From positions 1 to 64,000 of the forward strand of contig CACJQQ010000001.1 of assembly GCA_902595625.1 (NCBI GenBank): a stretch of 64,000 nucleotides of DNA. The letters are read 5' to 3'. Of the stretch, positions 23,812 to 33,162 are shown piece after piece. Numbering within the stretch: the stretch's first letter is position 1; every line of letters begins with the position of its first letter. Source of the DNA: an uncultured Pelagibacteraceae bacterium. Its GTDB lineage: Bacteria; Pseudomonadota; Alphaproteobacteria; Pelagibacterales; Pelagibacteraceae. Both the position numbers and the translations under genes were made by a program. Below the pieces are notes generated by a model. The model did no database searches. It worked only from the letters and a program-made list of their open reading frames with translations, and was not told the origin of the DNA.

Positions 23812-24517
23812 AAAATTTTTTTTTTATTATTAAAGATATAAGCATCAGAGAAGCAAACATTAATATTGGTAAATAAATTCCTGGAGTTAATATGAATTGA
23901 AACATATCAAATTTATCTGACTGTTCTACATATGAATTTAGTCCAGCTCCGATGGTATTAAAAACAAAAAATCCTGGAATAAAACCAAAAAAACTTGAAA
24001 AAAAATAATTTAACTTCTTCATTCCAAATAAGATTGGAATTAAATTCTGTAACCCAAACGGAATTCCCAATCCTCCAATAAATCTATAAATAAAAAAATA
24101 GTAAAATTCATTTTTCTTGAATAAAAATATATATTTATCAAACTTTTGCTTTAAAATTATTTTAACTAAATCTCTAAAAAAAAAGTTTCCTATTGAATAC
24201 AAAATTAAAGCTCCAACTGATATTGAAATTACTGAAATAGTAGTTCCTAACCACTGACCAAATAAAATTCCAGAAATAATTAACAGCGGCGAACCAAAGC
24301 CAAGAAGTGCCACCCAAAATATTGCAAAAATAAAAAAATAAAATAAGTTTATTATAATGTTAGCACTTACGTAGCTGCTAAGCTCTTGCTGAAGTTCTTT
24401 ATAATAAGAAAAATCATTTAATCTGCTTATTTCGATACCTGTAAAAATAAAATACAAGAATGAAAAAAGTATGATTAAGTAAGAAATGCCTAAAAATATT
24501 TTTAAATTTTTGCTCAT
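23795..24517 (-). CDS. TVP38/TMEM64 (VTT/SNARE-associated) family membrane protein
   Basis: Multi-TM; FGSPLLIISGILFGQWLGT and RFIGGLGIPFGLQNLIPILFGM motifs. Confidence 0.85.
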   Translation of the reverse strand: MSKNLKIFLGISYLIILFSFLYFIFTGIEISRLNDFSYYKELQQELSSYVSANIIINLFYFFIFAIFWVALLGFGSPLLIISGILFGQWLGTTISVISISVGALILYSIGNFFFRDLVKIILKQKFDKYIFLFKKNEFYYFFIYRFIGGLGIPFGLQNLIPILFGMKKLNYFFSSFFGFIPGFFVFNTIGAGLNSYVEQSDKFDMFQFILTPGIYLPILMFASLMLISLIIKKKFFDDKN

Positions 24518-24567
24518 AATTTACCTGTACAATAGACAACATTTAAAATATATACCTTTAAATATTT

Positions 24568-24702
24568 ATGAAAAGAACATATCAGCCTAGCAATTTAGTA
24601 AGAAAAAGAAGGCACGGTTTTAGAGCAAGAATGGCTACAAAAACCGGAAGACAACTTATCGCTCGTAGACGAGCAAAAGGAAGAAAAACTCTTTCTACCT
24701 AG
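24568..24702 (+). CDS. rpmH: 50S ribosomal protein L34
   Basis: ATG AAA AGA ACA TAT CAG CCT AGC AAT TTA GTA AGA AAA AGA AGG CAC GGT... = [44 protein letters not shown]. Too short for the ORF track. Confidence 0.98.
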   Translation: MKRTYQPSNLVRKRRHGFRARMATKTGRQLIARRRAKGRKTLST

Positions 24703-24708
24703 AAATTA

Positions 24709-25059
24709 ATGGTTAAGCTTGAAAGTTTAAAAAAAAGCAACCAATTCAGAAAAGCTCTTAAGGAAAAAAAAGTTCACACGGACTACTTTTCCATTTTTGC
24801 AGCTAAAAATTTTTTTAAACCCAGGTATAAGGCTAGTTTACTTATAAGTTTTGTAATGAAAAAAAAAATTGGAAATGCTGTTAAAAGAAACAAAATTAGA
24901 AGAAAATTAAAAGCAATTGTTCAAAAATTGTCAAAAAAAAGAGGTGCAATTAATAAGGATTACACTTATATAGTTTTCGGTAAATCTAATGCTTATGCTC
25001 AAAAACAAGATGTGCTTTTGCCATTAATGGAGAAAAGTTTTAGTAAATTAAAAAAGTAA
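24709..25059 (+). CDS. rnpA: Ribonuclease P protein component
   Basis: MKKKIGNAVKRNKIRRKLKAI motif; directly after rpmH. Confidence 0.95.
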   Translation: MVKLESLKKSNQFRKALKEKKVHTDYFSIFAAKNFFKPRYKASLLISFVMKKKIGNAVKRNKIRRKLKAIVQKLSKKRGAINKDYTYIVFGKSNAYAQKQDVLLPLMEKSFSKLKK

Positions 25060-25060
25060 A

Positions 25061-25312
25061 ATGACAAAAATTCTAATTTTAATTGTAAAATTTTATAAAT
25101 ATTTTATCTCTCCCTTATTAGGAACTAGATGTAGATTCTTGCCTACCTGTTCTGAATATTTTATAGAGGCTTTAAAAACTCAAGGTTTTAAAAAAGGGTT
25201 TTTACTAGGATTGAAAAGAATTTTAAAATGCCATCCCATAAAAACTTTTGGCGGTAGTCATGGTATAGATTTTGTACCAGAAACAAATCAAAAGGATAGT
25301 AAAAATGGATAA
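25061..25312 (+). CDS. yidD: Membrane protein insertion efficiency factor
   Basis: YKYFISPLLGTRCRFLPTCSEYFIEALKTQGFKKGFLLGLKRILKCHP. Confidence 0.96.
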   Translation: MTKILILIVKFYKYFISPLLGTRCRFLPTCSEYFIEALKTQGFKKGFLLGLKRILKCHPIKTFGGSHGIDFVPETNQKDSKNG

Positions 25313-26990
25313 CAAAAACGTATTTGTAGCTATCGCTCTTTCAATGTCTGTTTTGCTTTTCTGGGGAGCCTTTTTTGAAACACCAAAAAAACCTATTGAT
25401 CCAAAAAACAATCAAAAAGTTGAGCAGAAATCTGAAGCAGGCTCGATAGCCCCAACAATAAATCAGCCAACAATAGTTAAAAATATTTCTAGAGAGGACT
25501 CAATTAAAAAAGATAAAAGAATCAAAATTGAAAATAATAGTATTGTAGGTTCAATAAATTTAAAAGGTGCGCAGATTGATGATATTTCATTTAAAAATCA
25601 TAAACAAAAAGTTGAGGGAGATAAAAATATTATTTTTTTAAATCCAGCAGAGACAGAAAATGGTTTTTATATTGAAACTGGCTGGACCAGTGTTGGAAAT
25701 AAAATTAAGATACCTACAAAAGAGAGTATTTGGTCAGTAAAAGGTAATAATATTTTAGCTGATAACTCTCCAATAGTATTGCAATGGAATAACGGAGAAG
25801 GAATTATCTTCGAAAAAAAAATAGAACTGGACAATAAATATTTATTTAGAATTACCCAGCAAGTTAGAAATAATTCTAATTCTTCAATTGATTTGTACCC
25901 ATATGCTCAAATGACTAGAAATAAAGTTCCTGATGACATTCAGAATTTTTACATTCAGCATGAAGGGTTTATTGGAGTATTTGATGATGAGTTAAAAGAA
26001 GATGATTACGACGATATAAAAGAAAAGAAAATTGTTAGAGAGTCTAATGAAGGATGGCTAGGTATTACTGACAAATATTGGATGACAGCTTTTGTACCTG
26101 AAAAAGGAAAAAATTTTAAATCAACTTTTCTTTATGACAATGGCTATAAGGCCAATTATATAATTAATGAACCAACTACAATTAACAAGTCATCCACAGG
26201 AATTAATCAATTAAGATTATTTGTTTCGGCAAAAGAAGTTGAAACAATTGATGGATATGCTGCTGATCAAAATATTAATAAATTTGATTTAGTGATAGAC
26301 TGGGGTTGGTTTTACTTTTTTACAAAACCATTATTTTTTGTAATAGATTATCTATTTAAATTTTCAGGAAATTTTGGTTATGCTATAGTTTTACTAACAA
26401 TAGCGATAAGATTAATTTTTTACCCTCTAGCAAACTTCTCATTTAAATCCATGGCAAAAATGAAGGCAGTTCAACCTGAAATGATGAGGCTTAAAGAGCT
26501 ACATAAGGATGACAAAGTAAAGTTGCAACAAGAAATGATGGCTTTATATAGAAAAGAAAAAATCAATCCTGCTTCAGGTTGCTTACCAGTCTTGATTCAA
26601 ATACCATTCTTTTTTGCCATATATAAAATGTTGTTTATTTCTTTGGAAATGAGACATCAGCCTTTTTTTGGTTGGATAAAAGATCTATCAGCAGCAGACC
26701 CGACTACAATTTTTAATTTATTTGGACTAATACCATGGGATCCACCAAGTTTTATGATAATTGGTATTTGGCCAATTTTAATGGGTGCTTCTATGTGGGT
26801 TCAACAAAAATTAAACCCAGCTCCTGCAGATCCAATTCAAGCTAAAATTTTTGCCTTCTTTCCTTTATTTTTAACTATTATTTTAGCGTCTTTCCCATCG
26901 GGTCTGGTTGTTTATTGGACTGTTAACAACATTTTAACGATTGCTCAACAATACGTAATTGTAAAACAAACTACCGTAAAAACAAATTAA
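25305..26990 (+). CDS. yidC: Membrane protein insertase YidC
   Basis: NVFVAIALSMSVLLFWGAFF start; YPLANFSFKSMAKMKAVQPEMMRLKE; NPASGCLPVLIQIPFFFAIYKML. ATG at 25305 preferred to the track start at 25272. Confidence 0.97.
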   Translation: MDNKNVFVAIALSMSVLLFWGAFFETPKKPIDPKNNQKVEQKSEAGSIAPTINQPTIVKNISREDSIKKDKRIKIENNSIVGSINLKGAQIDDISFKNHKQKVEGDKNIIFLNPAETENGFYIETGWTSVGNKIKIPTKESIWSVKGNNILADNSPIVLQWNNGEGIIFEKKIELDNKYLFRITQQVRNNSNSSIDLYPYAQMTRNKVPDDIQNFYIQHEGFIGVFDDELKEDDYDDIKEKKIVRESNEGWLGITDKYWMTAFVPEKGKNFKSTFLYDNGYKANYIINEPTTINKSSTGINQLRLFVSAKEVETIDGYAADQNINKFDLVIDWGWFYFFTKPLFFVIDYLFKFSGNFGYAIVLLTIAIRLIFYPLANFSFKSMAKMKAVQPEMMRLKELHKDDKVKLQQEMMALYRKEKINPASGCLPVLIQIPFFFAIYKMLFISLEMRHQPFFGWIKDLSAADPTTIFNLFGLIPWDPPSFMIIGIWPILMGASMWVQQKLNPAPADPIQAKIFAFFPLFLTIILASFPSGLVVYWTVNNILTIAQQYVIVKQTTVKTN

Positions 26991-27860
26991 ATGTCTCAAA
27001 ACATTTCTCTTGAAGAAATTAAAAAGTTTTGGCCAAGAGGAGCTCCGAATATTAATAATGTTCAAAAATATGTTTCAAAATACAAGAATGAAAAAATTGT
27101 TATTAAGTATGGCGGTAACGTCTTAATTGATAGAGACGTGTTTAATAATTTTATTTTGGATATTAATATTCTTAATAAACTAGGACTATCTTTAATTGTT
27201 GTTCATGGTGGAGGGCCCAGAATTAAAAGGGAGTTAGAAAAAAAGAAAATTGAGTCAAAGTTTATTGATGGTTTAAGAGTGACTGATGAAAATATAGTCA
27301 ATATTGTTGAGAAGGTTCTTATTGATTTTAATAATGATATAGTTTCAAATTTAAAAAAGCTAGGATCAAAAGCTGTATCGTTTCACACAAAAGAAAATAA
27401 TATTATTGATGTTACACCTGAAAGGAAGGAATTGGGTTATGTGGGAATTCCAAATAAAATAAATTCTCAATTAATTGAAAATACGATTAATCAAAATCAA
27501 ATTCCCATTGTTGCTCCTCTTGGTTTGGGGGCTAATCAACAAACATATAATATAAATGGAGACACAGCAGCAAGTGCTATAGCCAAGAAACTTAAATCTA
27601 GAAGACTTTTGTTAATGACTAACGTTGAAGGTGTTTACGATGACAAAAAAAAACTAATTTCAGAGATAAAACCTTTGGATTTAGAAAACCTAATTAAATG
27701 GAAAGTGGTTCAGGGCGGCATGATACCTAAAATACAAAATTGTGTTGAAGCAGTAGAAAATGGAGTGAGAGGAGTCGTTATACTTGATGGAAGAAAACCA
27801 CATTCAATATTGCATGAAATTTTTTCTGATCAAGGTTCCGGGACTTTAATAAGAAAATGA
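26991..27860 (+). CDS. argB: Acetylglutamate kinase
   Basis: VIKYGGNVLID; VVHGGGPRIKRELEK; GGMIPKIQNCVEAV. Confidence 0.96.
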   Translation: MSQNISLEEIKKFWPRGAPNINNVQKYVSKYKNEKIVIKYGGNVLIDRDVFNNFILDINILNKLGLSLIVVHGGGPRIKRELEKKKIESKFIDGLRVTDENIVNIVEKVLIDFNNDIVSNLKKLGSKAVSFHTKENNIIDVTPERKELGYVGIPNKINSQLIENTINQNQIPIVAPLGLGANQQTYNINGDTAASAIAKKLKSRRLLLMTNVEGVYDDKKKLISEIKPLDLENLIKWKVVQGGMIPKIQNCVEAVENGVRGVVILDGRKPHSILHEIFSDQGSGTLIRK

Positions 27861-28522
27861 AAGACCTATCAAAAATAAAATTCTGGTTATTTGATTTAGA
27901 TAACACTTTATACGATGGTGCAACAAAAGTTTTTGATCAAGTAGATAAAAAAATGTCAAAATTTATATCTGAAAAACTTAATGTTGGTTTGGAAGAAGCT
28001 AAAAAAATTCAAAAAAGCTATTTTCAGGAATATAACACTACTTTAAATGGAATGATAAAGAACCATAAAATTGATGCTGATGAGTTTTTAGAATTTGTAC
28101 ATGATGTTGATCTTAGTTTCTTAGATAAAAATCAATTTTTAGAGGAAGAAATAAAGAAATTGAATGGAAAGAAAATAATTTTTACTAATGGATCAAGAGC
28201 TCATGCTTTAAACGTGACTAAAAGAATTGGAATCGATAGGCTTTTTGATGGAATTTTTGACATTCGAGATTGTGAATTTATTCCAAAACCTTCTAAAGAA
28301 CCTTACAAAAAATTAGTAGAAAATTACAAAATTGAGCCACAATATTGTATATTCTTTGAAGATATAGCAAGAAATTTAAAACCAGCATACGAATTAGGAA
28401 TGAAGACAGTTTGGATAAAAAATGATGAACCCTGGGCGGCAAAGTATTCGAATGAAGATTTTATTAACTATAAAATAGATAATTTAGCAAAATTTTTAAA
28501 GGAGATAAATGAGCTTAGATAA
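27857..28522 (+). CDS. Pyrimidine 5'-nucleotidase (HAD family)
   Basis: [43 protein letters not shown]. Confidence 0.92.
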   Translation: MKDLSKIKFWLFDLDNTLYDGATKVFDQVDKKMSKFISEKLNVGLEEAKKIQKSYFQEYNTTLNGMIKNHKIDADEFLEFVHDVDLSFLDKNQFLEEEIKKLNGKKIIFTNGSRAHALNVTKRIGIDRLFDGIFDIRDCEFIPKPSKEPYKKLVENYKIEPQYCIFFEDIARNLKPAYELGMKTVWIKNDEPWAAKYSNEDFINYKIDNLAKFLKEINELR

Positions 28523-29336
28523 ATTAGAAAAAATTATTAATGAAAGTTTTGAAATTAAGGAAAAAGTTGGACCTAGGTCAGATAAAAAACTTATCAAGGC
28601 AATAAACGAAACGATTAATTTAGTAGACTCAGGTAAAATTAGAGTTGCAAATAAAAATAACGGTACATGGGTTGTTAATCAATGGATTAAAAAAGCAATT
28701 CTTTTAAGTTTTAGAGTTAATAAAATGATAATGTCAAAAGGACCTTACACGACTTGGTACGATAAAGTTCCGGGAAAAACAGTTAAGTGGAAAGAAAAAG
28801 ATTGGAAGAAGGCTGGTTATCGTCACGTTCCTAATGGCGTTGTAAGAAGAGGATCTTTTATAGCAAAGAATGTAGTTCTGATGCCTTCGTTTGTAAATTT
28901 AGGTGCATACGTTGATGAAGGTACAATGATTGACACTTGGGCTTCAGTTGGTTCTTGCGCGCAAGTAGGTAAAAATTGTCATATCTCTGGTGGAGCTGGA
29001 ATCGGTGGAGTGCTTGAACCACTCCAAGCTGGTCCGGTCATAATTGAGGATAATTGTTTCGTAGGTGCTAGATCTGAAATAGCTGAAGGAGTTTTAGTTG
29101 AAGAAGGCGCAGTTATATCTATGGGTGTTTATATCGGTGCATCGACTAAGATTGTTGACAGGTCAACTGGTGAAATTACTTTTGGAAAAGTACCAGCATA
29201 TTCAGTTGTTGTGCCAGGAAGTTTGCCTAATAAGTCTAATCTTGACGGCCCTTCTTTATATTGTGCAGTAATTGTTAAGAAAGTTGACTCGAAAACAAGA
29301 AGTAAAACTTCGATAAATGATCTATTAAGAGACTAA
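28509..29336 (+). CDS. dapD: 2,3,4,5-tetrahydropyridine-2,6-dicarboxylate N-succinyltransferase
   Basis: [61 protein letters not shown]. Confidence 0.97.
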   Translation: MSLDKLEKIINESFEIKEKVGPRSDKKLIKAINETINLVDSGKIRVANKNNGTWVVNQWIKKAILLSFRVNKMIMSKGPYTTWYDKVPGKTVKWKEKDWKKAGYRHVPNGVVRRGSFIAKNVVLMPSFVNLGAYVDEGTMIDTWASVGSCAQVGKNCHISGGAGIGGVLEPLQAGPVIIEDNCFVGARSEIAEGVLVEEGAVISMGVYIGASTKIVDRSTGEITFGKVPAYSVVVPGSLPNKSNLDGPSLYCAVIVKKVDSKTRSKTSINDLLRD

Positions 29337-30499
29337 TGCCTAACATTAATGAATTAAAATTAGCTAAAGAGCTTATTAAATTTCCAAGTGTTACACCTGT
29401 GGATGCAGGTGCTATAGGTTTTTTAGCAAAACAATTAAGAAAGCTTGGCTTTGACTGCAAAATTTTGGAATTTAAAGACAAAAATAAAATAAGTAAGCCA
29501 ATAAAAAATATTTATGCAAGACTTGGTAAAAAAAGTCCAAATTTATGTTACGCTGGCCATACAGATGTTGTCCCTCCAGGAAATTTAAAAGATTGGACAG
29601 TAAATCCTTTTAAGCCAACAATCAAAAAAAATCATTTAATAGGAAGAGGAGCAAATGATATGAAAAGCTCTATCGCTTGTTTTGTATCTGCTGTCGAAAA
29701 ATTTTTAAAAAAAAGAAAAAAATTTAATGGCTCTATAAGTTTTCTTATCACTGGAGATGAAGAAGCTCTTGCGATCAACGGAACAAAAAAAGTAGTTGAC
29801 TACTTAAAAAAGAAAAAAGAGAAAATAGATTTTTGTATTGTTGGTGAGCCCACAAATCCTAATAAGCTTGGAGAAATGATAAAAATTGGAAGACGTGGTA
29901 GTATATCTGGAACTATAATTATTTCCGGGTCACAGGGGCATGTTGCTTACCCTCACCTATCAAATAATCCTATTAGTACATTGGTTAAAATATGTAAAAA
30001 ACTTAATGAACAAAAGTTGGATAGAGGAAATAAAAACTTCCAACCTTCAAATCTAGAAATTACTTCTATAAATGTTGATAATACTGCTACTAACGTCATT
30101 CCGGCTAGTGCTAGAGCTCAGTTCAATATTAGATTTAATAATCTTCACACATCATACGGTTTAAAGAAGAAAATTAGTTTAATAGTAAAAAATTTGAGTA
30201 AAAAAAATAAATGCAAATTTAAAATAGATTTTCATGTCAGCGGCGAGTCTTTTCTTACAAAACCAAACAAAACTATTTATATGGCTAGAGATATAATTAA
30301 GAGGGTTACTAAAATAACACCTGTATTTTCAACAACTGGGGGAACTTCTGATGCAAGGTTTATTAGAAAAATTTCACCTTGTCTAGAATTTGGTTTAGTA
30401 AATAAAACAATGCATAAAATTGATGAATGCGTTTCATTAAAAGATTTAAAAAATTTAACTAAAATATATCAAAATATCCTTGAGGATTACTTCGAGTGA
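29336..30499 (+). CDS. dapE: Succinyl-diaminopimelate desuccinylase
   Basis: YAGHTDVVPPGNLKDWTVNPF; RGANDMKSSIACFVSA; GGTSDARFI. Confidence 0.96.
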   Translation: MPNINELKLAKELIKFPSVTPVDAGAIGFLAKQLRKLGFDCKILEFKDKNKISKPIKNIYARLGKKSPNLCYAGHTDVVPPGNLKDWTVNPFKPTIKKNHLIGRGANDMKSSIACFVSAVEKFLKKRKKFNGSISFLITGDEEALAINGTKKVVDYLKKKKEKIDFCIVGEPTNPNKLGEMIKIGRRGSISGTIIISGSQGHVAYPHLSNNPISTLVKICKKLNEQKLDRGNKNFQPSNLEITSINVDNTATNVIPASARAQFNIRFNNLHTSYGLKKKISLIVKNLSKKNKCKFKIDFHVSGESFLTKPNKTIYMARDIIKRVTKITPVFSTTGGTSDARFIRKISPCLEFGLVNKTMHKIDECVSLKDLKNLTKIYQNILEDYFE

Positions 30500-30954
30500 A
30501 ATCTTACGAAATAAAAAGATCTAAAATTGATAATTTAGGTTTGTGCGCTTCTAGGAATATTAAAAAGGGTGAAAAAATAATAGAGTACAAAGGAAAAGTA
30601 ATTACAAGAAGAGAAGCAGAGGAAAATCCAAAATATGATAATGGAAAGGCAATTTATCTTTTTAATTTAAATAAAAGGTACGATCTTGACGGAGATTTTA
30701 AGTTCAATACTGCAAGATTGATAAATCACTCTTGCGATCCAAACTGCGAAGTAACTGGAACTGGCCTGAAGGTATGGGTACATGCGATTAAGAACATTAA
30801 AAAGGGTGAAGAGTTCTCATATGATTATGGATTTAGTTTCGATGAAGACTTTAAGAATTATCCTTGTAGATGTGGTTCAAAAAATTGTTGTGGTTATATA
30901 GTAAGAGAGGGATCAAGATGGAGGATTAGAAGAAAAAGAAAAAAGAAAGATTAA
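30496..30954 (+). CDS. SET domain-containing protein (putative protein-lysine methyltransferase), GTG start
   Basis: RLINHSCDPNCEV, FSYDYG, and post-SET Cys motif CRCGSKNCCGYI; GTGA overlap with dapE stop. Confidence 0.92.
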   Translation: MKSYEIKRSKIDNLGLCASRNIKKGEKIIEYKGKVITRREAEENPKYDNGKAIYLFNLNKRYDLDGDFKFNTARLINHSCDPNCEVTGTGLKVWVHAIKNIKKGEEFSYDYGFSFDEDFKNYPCRCGSKNCCGYIVREGSRWRIRRKRKKKD

Positions 30955-31691
30955 TATTTAACATCCATTAAATATAATCCCTCCGCAGGTGCAGGTGGTG
31001 CACAATTTGATCTTTTTTTAGATCTCATTGCATTTTTGAATTCAGAAACATTCCATTTACCAGTTGATAGATATTTCAAGCACCCAACCATAGACCGAAC
31101 TTGTGTTTGTAAAAATGATTTTGAAATAAATCTTATATAAATTTTTTCATTTTTTTTTCTGATTTTGACTAACTCTATCTTTTTTATTGGAGATTTAGCA
31201 GTGCATGATGATGCTCTAAAAGTAGAAAAATCATGAGTGCCTTGAAGAATATTTCCTCCTTTTTTAAGAAGATCTAAATTTAATTTTTTTTTTACGTGCC
31301 AAGCTTTACCTTTATCAATAGAGAGTGGACTTGACCTATTCATGATTAGGTATTCATAAATTCTCTTTTTAGCATTGAATCTTGCATGGAAATCAATTTT
31401 CTTAATAGTAATTTCTATAATAGATATTAATTTTTTACTCAAAAAAAAATTCAGTGAATCTATAAATTTTTTTCTATTTTCAATTTTTTTTTTATATTTA
31501 AAACACGCATACTGGCCAAAAGCATGAACACCTTTATCAGTTCTACCAGCTCCAATAATTCTAATTTTAGACTTTAAAATTTTTTTCAAAACTTTTTCTA
31601 TTTCGTCTTGTATGGACTTGCCGTTTTTTTGACTTTGCCATCCAGCGAAATTTGAACCGTTATACTCGATTTTAAGTAAATAATTAAACAT
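30951..31691 (-). CDS. truA: tRNA pseudouridine(38-40) synthase
   Basis: IEYNGSNFAGWQSQKNGKSIQDEIE; GAGRTDKGVHAFGQ. Confidence 0.96.
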   Translation of the reverse strand: MFNYLLKIEYNGSNFAGWQSQKNGKSIQDEIEKVLKKILKSKIRIIGAGRTDKGVHAFGQYACFKYKKKIENRKKFIDSLNFFLSKKLISIIEITIKKIDFHARFNAKKRIYEYLIMNRSSPLSIDKGKAWHVKKKLNLDLLKKGGNILQGTHDFSTFRASSCTAKSPIKKIELVKIRKKNEKIYIRFISKSFLQTQVRSMVGCLKYLSTGKWNVSEFKNAMRSKKRSNCAPPAPAEGLYLMDVKY

Positions 31692-32612
31692 CTAGTTTAA
31701 GATAAAACCAACTTCCAATTTATTACCTCTAAGAAATTCTTGGGCTGTTAGTTTTTTTTTTCCTTCTTTTTGAAGTTCTAAAATCTGAATAGCATTTTTA
31801 GAACAGGCAATTGAAAAATTTTCACTCATAATTTCACCCGGTTGTCCTTTAATATTAATCTCTTTAGCTCGAATAATCTTTATTCTAGATCCTAGTAAAT
31901 CAAACCAGGGTCCAGGGCTAGGATTTAAAGCATTTATTTTAGCGATTATATTACCGGCATCTTCCTTCCAGTTAATTTTTGATTCTTTTTTGGTTATTTT
32001 TTTAGCATATGTAGCTTCACTTTCATTTTGAGGAATAAAGTTAAGATCTCCAGATTTTATCATATTAAGAGCATCTAATATTAATTTTGCTCCCATAACT
32101 GACAATTCATTACTTATATCTTGGTAGTTGTTTTCTCTATTAATTTTAATTTTTGACTTTAACAAAACTGGTCCTGCATCTAATTTTTCAACAATTTTCA
32201 TTATTGATATGCCTGTTTCTTGATCCTTGTTCATGATTGCTCTTTGAATTGGAGCAGCTCCCCTCCATTTTGGCAACAAAGAAGCATGCACATTTAAAAA
32301 GTATATATTATTAAGATTTAAAATATCTGCTGGTAGAATTTGTCCGTATGCTACCACTACAACTACGTCAGGATTAAGTTTTTTTATATGATCTACTTCA
32401 TCACTATTTGCTAATGTAATGGGGCATCTAACTTGAAGATTTAGTTTTTGAGCACAATTATACACAGATGAATTTTGAATTTTTTGACCCCTGTCTTTTT
32501 TTTTTGGTGGCTGCGTGTAAATTTCTAAAATTTCATTATTAGAATTATGAATGGCCTCAAGTATTGGAACAGCAAAATCTGGTGTTCCCATAAATAAAAT
32601 TTTTAAAGACAT
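31692..32612 (-). CDS. fmt: Methionyl-tRNA formyltransferase
   Basis: LFMGTPDFAVPILEAI; LNVHASLLPKWRGAAPIQRAI. Confidence 0.97.
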   Translation of the reverse strand: MSLKILFMGTPDFAVPILEAIHNSNNEILEIYTQPPKKKDRGQKIQNSSVYNCAQKLNLQVRCPITLANSDEVDHIKKLNPDVVVVVAYGQILPADILNLNNIYFLNVHASLLPKWRGAAPIQRAIMNKDQETGISIMKIVEKLDAGPVLLKSKIKINRENNYQDISNELSVMGAKLILDALNMIKSGDLNFIPQNESEATYAKKITKKESKINWKEDAGNIIAKINALNPSPGPWFDLLGSRIKIIRAKEINIKGQPGEIMSENFSIACSKNAIQILELQKEGKKKLTAQEFLRGNKLEVGFILN

Positions 32613-32618
32613 TAAAAC

Positions 32619-33143
32619 TTAAACGACAATTCTCTCTAAATTTTTTTTTTGTTTAGAAAGTTTTTTAATAATCATGCTTTTTTTTAATTTTGATAAATAG
32701 TCAATGAATAATATGCCTTCAAGATGGTCCATCTCATGTTGTATACATGTTGCAAGTAATCCTTTGGTTTCTAAAATTTTTTCTTTTCCTTCATAGTCTA
32801 GATATTTAACTTTACATGTATCTGGTCTACTTACTTCTGCAAATTGATTAGGAACAGACAAACACCCTTCTTCGTAAGAAGCATTTTCCTCAGATTTTGT
32901 CATGATCTCTGGATTAACAAAATACATTGGTTCTTTTTTTTCTTTATCTTTGCTTAAATCAATAACGATTACTCTTTTTGGAACTCCTATTTGCACAGCT
33001 GCAAGCCCTATACCGGGAGCAGCATACATCGTTTCCAACATATCATCCATTAAAGTTCTTATTTCATCGTCTACCAACTCAACAGGTTTGGATTTCTGTC
33101 TAAGAAATGGATCAGGTTCAGTTAAAATCTTTCTAATCGTCAT
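32619..33143 (-). CDS. def: Peptide deformylase
   Basis: GIGLAAVQIG; EEGCLSVP; QHEMDHLEGILFIDYLS. Confidence 0.97.
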   Translation of the reverse strand: MTIRKILTEPDPFLRQKSKPVELVDDEIRTLMDDMLETMYAAPGIGLAAVQIGVPKRVIVIDLSKDKEKKEPMYFVNPEIMTKSEENASYEEGCLSVPNQFAEVSRPDTCKVKYLDYEGKEKILETKGLLATCIQHEMDHLEGILFIDYLSKLKKSMIIKKLSKQKKNLERIVV

Positions 33144-33162
33144 AACTGAATTTATATTCTAA

